Source: Lingula anatina
Taxonomy: Eukaryota > Brachiopoda > Lingulata > Lingulida > Lingulidae
NCBI RefSeq assembly: GCF_001039355.2
Contig: NW_019773581.1
Location: 220,396-284,395, forward strand
Length of the DNA: 64,000 bases
Direction: 5' to 3'
Part shown: positions 39,901-47,702 of the stretch, one piece after another
Position numbering within the stretch: the stretch's first letter is position 1
How the letters are laid out: every line of letters starts with the position of its first letter
The notes under the pieces: generated by a model
What the model saw: only the letters and a program-made list of their open reading frames with translations
What the model was told of the DNA's origin: nothing
The model's database searches: none
Position numbers and translations under genes: made by a program

Positions 39901-42900
39901 AAGGTGGAGAAAGACCCCCTCCCACCAACATAACTATCTATCTAACGACCAGTGAATGAGAGGGTGATACAGTGATGATGTGAGAAATTGACATTGTCAT
40001 TGAAGCCTTGAATCGTTTCTTTTTTATTCGTTTCGATTGCCTGTAGTCCTAACCAAACCCACGCTGCCTTCCTTTTTATAATTATTATGGTATAAATCGT
40101 ACTTCGTCCATCTATAAAGTTATTGAGTTTATGTTAAGTAAATAAGCGCGAAATATGTTATGTTCATTCCACTTATGACAAGTGAAGAAAAATCTATCTT
40201 TTAATAAGTTTCCTCGGGGCATTTTATGTTCAAAACTAGATACTGCTGATTAGAATTAGAAGATTACTAATAAGAAGGTTTTATTACAATTTTGCTAGAA
40301 ACTAGGGGCGGATCCAGAATTATTTGAAGGGAAAGCCGCGGATGCAAAGCTGACCTTCCACACACACCCCTCCTCCCTTGGCGTGGAGTTCGGGACCCGC
40401 TGTAGGGCCCCGGAAAATTTTGTTATTTTAGAGGCCGAACGGTGCCATTTGGTACGGTTTAGAACTATGATTCAGCTAGTCAAAATTCTAATTTCCAGAG
40501 GGGACCATTGGATTTTCAGAAATCGAAGGGGAGGGCAGGACCCCCCTGACCCCCCTCCCCTAAATCCGCCACTGGAAACCCGGTATGTTGTCCATAATAT
40601 AAAGTAGAGCAAAGAAAAAATTGAGAGATGTCCTCCAATTCAAGACGAACAAACGCCAATGAAATTTAATAGAGCGACACAACTCTGTCAATAATGGACG
40701 TAATCCAATAAGTGTTTACGCAGAGGTCAGGGTTGCAGTGATTTATAATGCAAATTACACTGAGCTGAGGCAAGCTTAAAGCAAGAGCAACTGTCATCAA
40801 ATTGATCTTAGCGCCATCAATAATTCAGGCAAAGCAATGCATCTGAAGAAAATGGAGCTGCAATTGCTGTTCGAAAGTGTTTACATTTGATCAATGCATT
40901 TCCAAAGGAAAACAGACATGAGGTTTGTCCTCACAACAGCATGTGCCGAAACATGAGTTCCTGCGGTTTTCCCAGTTTCCATTATTCTGAAAAAATGTCC
41001 CATTATATTGTATAAAATAGCTTCTTTTTACCAGGCAATAAAAGCGATGAGCATACGGTAAAGATTGATCTATGAAGCGTGCGTGGATTAAATTTTCTGA
41101 ATTGACCTTTATGAAAGAGAGCTCTCGTATACTTTGAAAAGATCTTTGACCACCGATGAGCCCTTAAATTACCATTCCCGCTTTTCGGTGTGCTCTATAC
41201 CTACACGCTCAGAGAACCCTTGGGACGCGCTTTCATAGCCACAAGCATTTAAAGGCATTAAGGAAGATTTGTGTATCGATATTACGCAAGCAATTGTGGA
41301 AAAAACATGAGATTAGACGGCCTGCATGGAAACTTAATGTGTCGAGAAATGATAGAACCTCGGTCGGGACGACCAAAATCCCAAGACAGAAGAAAAAACA
41401 AGGCTCTGAAAAAAACTTTTGAGTCTAAGTGTTTCAAAAGAATTAAATGAATGATTCTCAGTTTGGAAGGCGAAAGACATCGAAAGCGATTTCAAAACTC
41501 CGCACCATGGTATTTCTCGCCAATTATTCCCTCGCCCGCACGATTTTTATGACTTGTTTATAAATGTTTTATTACGTATACCTGCACAAAGGGCGCATTT
41601 TTAAAAGTTTTTAGAGTTCTCTTTTTTATCTTCATGTTGTATCTATATTTTAACAACTTGTAATCTGTGATATCAATTTTTCTATCACGTGCAGTGGGTG
41701 GAGGCCATATTCGCATCGCTCTATAAACACAGAATGGCCTGAGGGACAGCCACCTTGAAGTAATAAAAACGGTCATCATCAATTTGTTCAAGTGTTTCAA
41801 TTTTCTGAGTTATTATCTAGAAGGTGGACAATAGAGTCATTTCTTTCTCTTGAGCAAACGTTTAAATATTTACTTATGATTCCACTTTCTTGGTCTTATC
41901 GATAACTTTGCCCGTTAGTTCCGCCTTTGTGATCGATCTTGAATGGAAAGAAGAAATGTCTTTATCTCCATGCAGGAACGTGCATCTCAACTTAGTCAAA
42001 TGATAATCCATTGTGCTTACAATCCAATAAAGAGAGGCCTTTTATATGAGGAAATTACTATCACCGGTCATAATTTGCATTATTAATTATATAACCGGAT
42101 AAAAATATTCAGAGCATTCCCAAACCGTGCTAAAACCAAGCGAAAATGTCGTCTTTTCGACAAAGATTTATGGGATTTATTTTCAGATTTTAACTAAATA
42201 GGGTTGTGGTTAATGGTTAGTGCTTTTTATCACATTCCCATGAGTAATTATCAATGATATAAGGAATAAATAAGTAAATACGTATAAAGCATTGACATGC
42301 CACTTTCTGCTTCGATCAGAGCCGTGTTGTCATCAACTTAACTAACAATATACAGGTTTTTCTCTGAAACAGAACGGATGTCTGTGCAGACTCCTATATA
42401 TTAATTACCTCAGTAAACTGTTCACATTGTTTACCGCCGAAAACAGGAACAGATATTATTATTACAGAGGAGTCCAAATAGGGTGTTGCAATCAAGTGTC
42501 CTTTCCCTATAGTGCAGCGCCTTACTGCTTTTTTAAAATAAAATCGATAAAAATACATCATAAGGTTATTCCCTATGGGCAGGCTTATGTTATATAGTGG
42601 TGGATAATTATTAGTTCTCATTTCTTAAACATTATAATTTCAGTACCACCATTGTAGGTTGTCATTAAGTAGTGCTGTACTTTGATAAGTAGGTTGCATT
42701 TTTAGATACAATATGCAGGTGATTTTATTATATTCAGTCTCTACTCTTGCAAATGTGACATTAGTTTTGCTTCGCAGCGATCCGCGATTTTGAAACTGAT
42801 GAACAGTGATTGAAAACGCCATACGCACCGAAACATTTCATGATGGCACTGCTAATGTTACACCTTGCACGAGCAATAGCATATCGCATCAACTATGCCC

Positions 42901-45829
42901 AATCCAATCAGCTACTCAGTTAGGGGGGAGTTTCGGAACGCGTGCAATGTGCAATATCATTTTCGTTGTGAATTACTTCGTCAGGGCACGTACATAATCA
43001 ATAAAATAAGGGCCACATTGAAGCAAGTATGCACCTACCCTCAAGAATTTTTCAGTTTAAGAATTGATCCTGACTGTAAATATTAGTGATTTCTCTCCTA
43101 TACGCGCAGAAAAGCAACAAGATGCTGTTGATCAATAGGTTTTTGACTTTGTCAATTTTAGAGATCATTTGACTGTTTGATTGTAAAATATACTGTATTT
43201 CGCTCTCGGGAGTCAGTGTCAGTATATATTGACTTGATGCCGCTATAAAAGTTCAATCAGTGTATGCATTGTACACAGCGTTTTTCTAAACGTTTAAGTG
43301 ATGACTTACAGCCAGTAATGACACTGTTTCATGCACTTGGTTCTGGTATCTTTTTTTCTTTTTCTGGTATCTACGTTAAAATGAGATCAACAAAAAGTGA
43401 GACCTACGTACAAGATGCTTCTGTCCAATAAATTGCTTAGATACAACAACTACAAGGACAACAAAAAACTGTGTAGAATGCATTTACCATCATAGAGCAT
43501 ACCGCGATTTACTTCCATATTTCTGCGTTAAGGAAATAACAAAAGGGGAAACCATACCAAAGCACCAACACCGTTAATTTTGTGTTTTAATTAATTTGGT
43601 GTGTATTTGGTACACGCGTCTGTTATTCTTTGTGGTGTATCAATCAACGTCAGATTAACAAATGCCTGATACCCATTTTGTGACAGCACATGTCAAAGAA
43701 AGTCAACAATACGTTCGTATCTATATTAAATCGCACGCTCTATGAAAGCATTCAATAACGCAATCCCGGTATTGAAATGAACCAACAATTCAACTGAGAA
43801 TGGGAGAGTATGGTAAATTAATTGATTCTATCCAGTGTTCCTGAGACAAAACACGCCCACTAAAGCATTAGGATATTCATTGTATACATTGTTTAGCAAA
43901 TGGATAATTCCCAGTAAAAACAAAATTGAAAACTGCAGAGTCACCTTTTCAACGTGGATTTCCCTGCTGTCAAAACTTATGAACAACCAATAGGTGCACT
44001 CAACTGCAAGGTTAAACCCAAACTGGTTTGGGTCATGATTAGCTGCCTGACGAACAGTCTTAAAGTTAACAGCGCTTTGTTATAAACCGAGAAATAAATT
44101 TGGTCACCTCCCCTCGCCCAGCGCAGCGGCAAAAACAATCGTTTTCTATCTTATATAATGTATGGTGCCGTTTTAATTATGCGTACATGAAATAAAATTG
44201 CCCATCGTGTGATGTGTGCTAGACATGTATGGGGTTTGGTCTACATTTGTATGACTTATGTATCAACTAACAGCCATTGGCAAATGGAAAGTGCTTCCTA
44301 AAACTTGTAATGTGTTTTTATTAATTTTATGTATAGTGCTGTCATTTTCCTTTATTTCAAAAGAATTCATTTGTTTTAGCGAAAATTTCATTATGTGAAT
44401 GCACGTATGTCAGTTTTGGGTATAGTCAAATCTAATCTAAACTAAGCGTATACGAATTGCATAGACCCTAACCAACCATTGCAAATGAGCCTCTTTATTC
44501 AAATTCTTATTTCAGTTATAAATTATAAATATAATATATATGGTGAAAGATCAAAGCGAAGGGAACTAAAATCTCTTATATGCAACTTATATCTGCCTGG
44601 CTGGTAATTTTGATGTGAAATGGAATAAAAACGATATAGCAAAGTTAATGGCAACCCTGCACTGTGCGATAAAGCATCATTTACACCATTACAGTGCCAT
44701 TAACGTAAATGTCAGAACGTTTCACTGATCTACGAAGTCCAGGAGTGGGAGAAAAAATCAAGATAATACATAGATACTCCGCTACAGGGTGGCGAACTCG
44801 GAGGGCTTGCGGTAAACGCACATGAGAATCTAAGTGAATTTAATGTCCATTAGCGCCTTTTGGCTTGTCTTTAACATTGGAAAATGTTTTAACACTTTAA
44901 AGTGTCATTTGATAAACCTGAGCCCCCAACACACACACGCACACATATTCCAGACTCACTTAATTCACGTCTTTTATATTTAATGTGAGGAAACAGTTAT
45001 CAGCTAAATATTTTAATATTTAGTTTAAAATTTTTACTTAAAATTAGAATTTGGTGTTAGCTAGATATATTTTTTTACTCAGTCAGTTATCTTCAACACA
45101 TCATACGTGTTTTTCATTAATCTTAATGAAATAAAAGACAAAGGTTGTTAATGATATCACAGGCTTTTGTTGTGTTCATAAATCACAGAAATTTGTATAT
45201 GGAATGTGGTGAATTGGAATCCCGCAAATATTGTATACATGTATAACGGGGAATGAAAACTCATGTAAAGGCCAAGTAAGTTATCATTCGATAGATCCTA
45301 TCATATCTGTTATTTTAAAACCATGAGAATATTTAAGGGGGTAGAGGAACTGGTTAAAAGAAGGGCAGCCACAACCGATCGTCTGCTATTGAGCCAGATC
45401 GTCTTTAGCGTTGGTGACGCACTCACAAACCATCTATTCACGTTTTGAACAAAGTTCACAAATAAAAGTATTTTCGTGGCAATATCGCACCCCTAACATA
45501 CCCTGACGTATATCTAAAAGCCATGTGACATAAGTTTTCATCGTAACTAATGCAGATGAAAAGTAGAGACCACCACCTTTGTCGGGTCGTATTTCCAATA
45601 TCGCACCTAAAGGAAGACAAACAGGCGGTGCAAACAGAGCCAAAATCAATACGCTTATATGGCCTTTACACTGCATGGTACACCTCTTCGGCTATTATGT
45701 AAGACTATTAATAATGCACACACCGAACGAGATAATAGATCAAGATCAAGATAGAATTATTAAAACCTTGGAAGGTCAGCATATTACGTGCAATCAATAT
45801 TTTATTGCACTGTCTTCTCTTGAGACAAT

Positions 45830-45877
<48 letters not shown>

Positions 45878-46714
45878 TAAAAAAAACGTATACAACTCAA
45901 CTGAAACGCCAACCAAAAACTTACCTTGCGTCAAATTGGCATGTTCCAACAACAGGTTGGCTTTCCGGCGGGCCTCCCAAAAGAATTCTGAGGTGTTTCC
46001 AAGATACTTGTAACTTACGGAAAGGTCCTTCACCACAATCTGACCATTGGGGAGTCGGTGTGAGTACGGGCAGAAAAGATAATAATCCTTAAAACGGTCT
46101 TTGTCATAACAATTCCCCGCTGCAAAAATCTCCGGGTCGCCTTCAACCATGGACCGTACTTGATCGTAAAAGAAATATTCATTGTCTTTCAAGCAGAAAT
46201 CTTTCAGTTTCCAGATTCTCGTCAGGAAATTTGCTCTGGTCACCGCCTCCAGGGCTTGTCTTTTAAACCGCAGCACGCCGTACTGCTGAATGACGCCGTC
46301 GCCTAGGTTAAAATGGGTGCCGGGATCGCAATCTTGTTTGTTGCGTTCGTATTGTTCCACTTTGGCGAGAAAATCGGCGACAACGTCGTCAGAGTGATTG
46401 AACTGAGATTTATATGACGCATTGTGTGAAGACGGCGGTGGAGAGGTCGGGAGGGGCATGGCGTCGTAAGGTTCTGTGCTTTTTGGTGCAAAACTCAGTG
46501 TTTCATTTGGCCCATCCGGCAAATCGTTTTGCCATAAATAATCATATAGGGTATAATTCATGTCAGAGAATGCTGACGAGTTGTCCGTTTGGTTTTGAGC
46601 CCCCTCCGCTATATTCAGCGTCACACTCTGTAATACAGCGAACACCATCGTCAAAGATAACGCAAAATACATGAGACGTCCTTTCCTTGACACCTCACAA
46701 ACGTAACGGCACAT
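4241..46714 (-). CDS. GPR158/GPR179-like class C GPCR (metabotropic glycine receptor-like), 12 coding exons
   Basis: Plasma-membrane receptor. Exons in transcript order: 46714-45925, 20104-19921, 17897-17777, 16494-16351, 15015-14818, 11961-11893, 7074-6965, 6634-6489, 5906-5699, 5244-5139, 4917-4714, 4453-4241. The total is 2493 nt, 830 residues, with phases consistent throughout. Seen: signal peptide (about 1-39), a linker with six N-glycosylation sequons, a Cache-type region (about 120-325) with WSRPYFDCMGADIW and TYTVPFFGY, an EGF-like segment (about 360-392), a CxxCxxGCxxC linker (about 426-442), TM1-TM7 (about 449-690) and a tail of about 138 residues with an LYTQLELLRQKN helix. Known: mammalian GPR158 binds glycine through its Cache domain and signals through RGS7-Gbeta5; GPR179 is its retinal paralogue. 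Inferred: this is the invertebrate pro-orthologue; ligand unknown. The tail is far shorter than in vertebrate GPR158, and no VCPWE motif is seen. Confidence 0.9.
4454..5138 (-). other. Introns 11 (4454-4713) and 10 (4918-5138) of the GPR158-like gene
   Basis: Two short GT-AG introns flanking exon 11. No repeat or RNA was recognised in either; they are AT-rich. The span includes exon 11, described separately. Confidence 0.7.
4714..4917 (-). CDS. GPR158-like exon 11: proximal cytoplasmic tail
   Basis: It starts AYLVFKYKG, the membrane-proximal helix after TM7, followed by a Ser/Thr-rich, charged and probably disordered stretch that ends in EFTLEKEVQ. Acceptor TTTATAG, donor GTAGGC, phase 0 on both sides. 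Confidence 0.85.
5139..5244 (-). CDS. GPR158-like exon 10: end of TM6 and TM7
   Basis: It reads YFLQSIANPDVMYVVLFVHT followed by QLTVTVTLAFLFGSK. The HTQLTVTVTLA segment of TM7 is diagnostic for GPR158/179. Acceptor TTTCAG, donor GTATGC. Phase 2 in, phase 0 out. Confidence 0.9.
5245..5698 (-). other. Intron 9 of the GPR158-like gene
   Basis: GT-AG intron of 454 bp, AT-rich. Nothing else was recognised. Confidence 0.8.
5699..5906 (-). CDS. GPR158-like exon 9: second extracellular loop, TM5 and most of TM6
   Basis: The extracellular loop carries LCIFDVWDYC, with the Cys expected to bond to TM3. TM5 is SAGETLLLLWGIRLCI. TM6 begins at FNESRFISWAIYNETLLSVF. The SRFISWAIYNE motif is typical of the family. 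Acceptor TTTTCAG, donor GTGAGT, phase 1 in and 2 out. Confidence 0.9.
6076..6300. mobile_element. Foldback MITE, family A, copy 1
   Basis: The element is almost one long inverted repeat. It starts GGGTGCG and ends CGCACCC. Internal arms match in reverse complement: GTTCGAACTAACTCC near the left against a GAGTC...TTCGAAC end, GACTCTCGCTGAATGCAGTC against GATTGCATTCAGCTAGAGTC, and a GGAGGAGG core. Four other copies occur in the window. It encodes nothing. The target duplication was not resolved. Confidence 0.75.
6367..6424 (+). repeat. G-rich tract with quadruplex potential
   Basis: Several runs of three or more G within about 60 bp on the + strand, which is antisense to the receptor gene. In the transcript sense this is a C-rich stretch about 65-120 nt downstream of the exon 8 donor. 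Confidence 0.5.
6489..6634 (-). CDS. GPR158-like exon 8: second intracellular loop and TM4
   Basis: It reads RISVVFRVRSAQRIKISDAD, an intracellular loop, then TM4 (LIKRLIFIVSVFATFLSIRM) and GVGRPNVIT. The acceptor is a long T tract ending GCAG, the donor GTAAGA. Phase 2 in, phase 1 out. Confidence 0.88.
6635..6964 (-). other. Intron 7 of the GPR158-like gene
   Basis: GT-AG intron of 330 bp, AT-rich. No further feature was recognised. Confidence 0.8.
6965..7074 (-). CDS. GPR158-like exon 7: first extracellular loop and TM3
   Basis: It encodes MIVNYFPPSEIACSVRLWCR and then GIGFSILYGALLLKTWR. It contains the Cys at the top of TM3 and the class C LKTWR end of TM3. Acceptor CATTCCAG, donor GTAAAG, phase 0 in and 2 out. 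Confidence 0.88.
8149..8235. repeat. Perfect 15-bp inverted repeat
   Basis: CTTCGAACAATAGGA at 8149-8163 recurs as its exact reverse complement at 8221-8235, with 57 bp between them. It could be the ends of a small foldback element or form a hairpin in the pre-mRNA. Confidence 0.6.
10401..10464. repeat. Tetranucleotide repeat, TTTA then TTTG
   Basis: A compound microsatellite: ATTT units to about 10430, then GTTT units to about 10460. Confidence 0.9.
11384..11444. repeat. Tandem duplication of a 26-bp segment
   Basis: The same 26 bases, starting AAAGAGCGATTGGGGGATGC, occur at 11384-11409 and 11419-11444 without mismatch. The unit is 35 bp, so this is a recent local duplication. Confidence 0.9.
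11893..11961 (-). CDS. GPR158-like exon 6: TM2
   Basis: A 69-nt exon, too short to stand out as an open frame, reading VLKASSPVLLNIMLLGAFFL then YCP. The K-A-S-S-P...LL start matches TM2 of the family. Acceptor ATATTACAG, donor GTAAGT, phase 0 on both sides. Confidence 0.85.
11962..14817 (-). other. Intron 5 of the GPR158-like gene
   Basis: GT-AG intron of 2.9 kb. No repeat family, RNA or exon was recognised; short open frames such as 13302-13592 show no domain. Confidence 0.7.
14818..15015 (-). CDS. GPR158-like exon 5: cysteine-rich linker and TM1
   Basis: It encodes a six-Cys stretch around ECLPCADGCTECDDSSPC, then TM1 (VLRTIILILSLLFMCSVPVW) and the basic turn TRRNTDVK. Acceptor TTTTAG, donor GTATTA. 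Phase 0 on both sides. A (TTA)n tract in the transcript sense lies about 31 nt before the acceptor. Confidence 0.9.
15016..16350 (-). other. Intron 4 of the GPR158-like gene
   Basis: GT-AG intron of 1.3 kb. It holds a (TAA)n tract at 15046-15079, a small perfect palindrome (CTGACATG, 4-base loop, CATGTCAG) at 16250-16269 and an AC-rich stretch at about 16228-16312. Confidence 0.75.
15046..15079. repeat. (TAA)n microsatellite beside the exon 5 acceptor
   Basis: About eleven TAA units on the + strand. In the receptor pre-mRNA this is a (UUA)n tract about 31 nt upstream of the exon 5 acceptor, within the branch-point zone. Confidence 0.9.
16351..16494 (-). CDS. GPR158-like exon 4: EGF-like segment
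   Basis: Long T-tract acceptor, and a weaker donor of the form AAT|GTAATC. It begins CEPMPGLGF and has GSYLCKCRKGFYFP, the typical end of an EGF-like module in GPR158/179. It then has a charged stretch ending EYEKKRN. Phase 0 on both sides. Confidence 0.88.
16495..17776 (-). other. Intron 3 of the GPR158-like gene
   Basis: GT-AG intron of 1.3 kb. Nothing but AT-rich sequence was recognised. Confidence 0.75.
17777..17897 (-). CDS. GPR158-like exon 3: end of Cache domain, start of EGF-like segment
   Basis: The acceptor is TACATACAG and the donor GTGAGC at 17776. It reads GTSGIDIDLQKVDINQC, the closing Cache strand with a conserved Cys, and then ARCKPTSE, the first Cys of the EGF-like segment. 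It ends in phase 0. Confidence 0.88.
17898..19920 (-). other. Intron 2 of the GPR158-like gene
   Basis: GT-AG intron of 2.0 kb. It contains copy 2 of the foldback MITE family at about 19006-19266. The rest shows no recognisable feature. Confidence 0.75.
19006..19266. mobile_element. Foldback MITE, family A, copy 2
   Basis: The ends are CTAAGACCCCATTTCCAT on the left and ATGGGAATGGGGCCCTAG on the right, inverted with a few mismatches. Inner arms CAACTCTGCGGGGACTCTCG and AAAGTCCCGCAAAGTTG also pair. The core has the family's CTCCTCGTTTCCAACGTTCT word. No coding capacity. Confidence 0.78.
19921..20104 (-). CDS. GPR158-like exon 2: Cache domain core
   Basis: The acceptor is a purine-poor T tract ending in GCGCAG, and the donor is GTAAGT at 19920. 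Phase 1 in, phase 2 out. It encodes SYEDGHWSRPYFDCMGADIW and the strand TYTVPFFGYENGTFFFK, the most recognisable part of the GPR158-family Cache domain. Confidence 0.9.
27907..27986. repeat. (CT)20 (GT)20 compound microsatellite
   Basis: CT units at 27907-27946 run directly into GT units at 27947-27986, with one interruption near the end. It produces artificial Leu-Ser and Cys-Val open frames on both strands. Confidence 0.95.
30481..30588. repeat. C-rich tract; G-rich on the receptor transcript
   Basis: Repeated CCCTCCCC and C8-12 runs on the + strand. The receptor pre-mRNA is therefore G-rich here, with many G3+ runs and strong quadruplex potential inside intron 1. Confidence 0.7.
30811..31059. 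mobile_element. Foldback MITE, family A, copy 3
   Basis: Left end TAAGGGCTCACTCCCAATGA pairs with right end TCATTGGGTATGAACCCTCA. Inner arms TAGATCGATCCAATTCTGCG and GTTGGGTCGATCTACG pair as well. The core carries the CTTGTTTCCAATGCACTTGT word shared with other copies. Confidence 0.8.
35663..35742. repeat. Two imperfect 40-bp tandem copies
   Basis: AGGATAACATGTAA begins both units, at 35663 and 35703. The rest of each unit matches with several substitutions. Confidence 0.65.
36182..36403. mobile_element. Foldback MITE, family A, copy 4
   Basis: Left end TTAGACCCCATTTCCAT and right end GGGAATGCACCCTTA pair approximately. GATCGATCTA words lie inside both ends, duplicated near the right end (36349-36382). 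It is shorter and more diverged than the other copies. Confidence 0.68.
36418..36726. repeat. Second foldback element with nested inverted repeats
   Basis: TAACAGGAATGGAAGTCC at 36513-36530 recurs as its exact reverse complement at 36634-36651. A degenerate outer pair (CAGGAATGGCAG near 36423 and GCATTCCTGCCG near 36713) and a third related word near 36690 surround it. It adjoins the right end of MITE copy 4. Confidence 0.65.
37267..37304. repeat. Short tandem repeat, CTATATATTTTTG units
   Basis: Three near-identical units of about 14 bp follow one another. Confidence 0.8.
39174..39192. repeat. T homopolymer
   Basis: A run of about 18 T within intron 1, with no flanking element recognised. 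Confidence 0.85.
40303..40574 (+). mobile_element. CAGTGGCGG-type MITE, copy 1
   Basis: Left end TAGGGGCGGATCCAG and right end CTAAATCCGCCACTG form short terminal inverted repeats of the widespread invertebrate CAGTGGCGGATT type. The flanks carry a 5-bp duplication, GAAAC, at 40298-40302 and 40575-40579. The interior is alignable with the copy at 50592 and carries no transposase. The apparent open frame across it (40383-40607) is an artefact. Confidence 0.8.
45834..45874. repeat. (CT)20 microsatellite beside the exon 1 donor
   Basis: In the receptor transcript this is a (GA)n purine tract starting about 50 nt after the exon 1 donor. Reading through it yields an Arg-Glu repeat that is not part of the protein. 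Confidence 0.92.
45925..46714 (-). CDS. GPR158-like exon 1: signal peptide, glycosylated linker, start of Cache domain
   Basis: The start is the first in-frame ATG (46714) after an in-frame TGA at 46874-46876; its context has G at -3. A second ATG 14 codons on has C at -3 and would also give a good signal peptide. The hydrophobic core (about residues 16-33) follows a basic KGR. The next 70 residues are rich in Asn, Ser and Pro with six N-x-S/T sites. The Cache part starts near DDVVADFLAKVEQYERNKQD, with an alternating Leu/Trp/Lys helix and Cys residues at CYDKDR and FCPYSH. The donor is CAAG|GTAAGT at 45924, phase 1. The open frame continues past the donor through a GA repeat, which is intron. 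Confidence 0.88.
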
Positions 46715-47702
46715 TTCCTGATGATCGGTGATAACACACAGTACAACTATTGAATGCAGAAACGACCAGAACAGTCGATTTAACGACAAGGCCGCCAAAA
46801 TTATGTAGGCAAAACCGTAGATGTCCGTTGCGACCAACTGCACGCGGGCAACTGGCTTCGTCACGCTACGAATTCATTGCGCTAGAAACACCTCCGTGGT
46901 ATGCCGAATTCTCTGGCAGAGAGGTTGTGCCGATATTTCCGTGTGCTCGCGAGTCAGTTAGTTAGTTTGTTTGTTTGACTCCTGACGAGGTGTTACATCG
47001 TCCCTTCGTCGAGCGACAGAGCCGATATGACTGTCACTTGCGTTTTTGCCTAATACCACTGAGACGCCGTTAAGTGTGAGATGTGTATCTACCGTCACTG
47101 TACAAAAAATACCAGAACTCAATTCCTGTTTCACTTTATCTTAGGGAAACCACTTACGCGTCAGATATATATCTCCCAGACGTAGTGCGCTATTCTTAAA
47201 GCCAGCTGTCACTTCTCTCTCTTTATCTTAGTACTGGAACTTTAACCACCGCGTACGAACCCGCTGATGAATTTGAGCTTCAGCATATGACTCGACGAGA
47301 TTCTACCGCAAATCTGCCCTCCGTTGCCCTGTGACACATACACAGTATCCCAGTCCAGATTTGGTTATTGACTGTGAGTCTTTGGCAGAATGATCGAGCG
47401 GAACCGTCGCTGAATATTCGATACACCTTGGTTGGAAACGTACCTGCTGAAACAGTAAGAAATTAACTTATGTCGCGAGAGTAGCACTACTGTGCGGTGC
47501 TCCAATCCATCTGGAACCGTGTCAGTATCTCACCTAACTTATAAGCCAAAATGAAGAGAATTTGAAAAAGAAGACAGCGTCACAATCCAATTATGTCACG
47601 GGCAGCATGTGTCCTCGACCCATAGAACCTGGCAGGCAGAGTTAGATACTGACAGTTGGAACAGCGCCAAAATTCAACCGCTACTTGCCACTCACACTTA
47701 CC
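46715..47702 (-). promoter_or_regulatory. 5' UTR/promoter zone of the GPR158-like gene, with a possible UTR intron
   Basis: This stretch is visibly richer in G and C than the flanks, as expected near a start site. On the minus strand a donor of the form CTG|GTAAGT lies at 47701 and a good acceptor (TTTCTTACTGTTTCAG) ends at 47447. Together they suggest a 255-bp intron in the 5' UTR. No TATA box was assigned and the transcription start is unknown. Confidence 0.35.

Larger units (their letters stand above)
20105..45924 (-). other. Intron 1 of the GPR158-like gene (25.8 kb)
   Basis: It separates exon 1, which holds the first part of the Cache region, from exon 2, and the junction is in phase. 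Contents listed separately: CT/GT repeat (27907), pyrimidine-rich C tract (30481), family A MITEs (30811, 36182), tandem repeat (35663), foldback (36418), short tandem repeat (37267), T run (39174), CAGTGGCGG-type MITE (40303) and GA repeat beside the donor (45834). No additional exon, tRNA or host gene was recognised; the open frames are short and lack domains. Confidence 0.75.

Noticed and set aside
40383-40878. Similar predicted peptides at 40383 and 50576 suggesting a gene family
   Set aside because: The similarity is explained by two copies of the same MITE; the peptides are incidental. The second open frame is at 50576-50878.
45794-45924. Arg-Glu repeat extension of the exon 1 open frame
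   Set aside because: It lies past a consensus GTAAGT donor and is produced by the CT microsatellite; exon 2 joins in phase and continues the Cache domain.
46715-46864. Hydrophobic 50-codon N-terminal extension of exon 1
   Set aside because: It contains no ATG before the in-frame TGA at 46874; it begins with a GTG codon and is read as 5' UTR.
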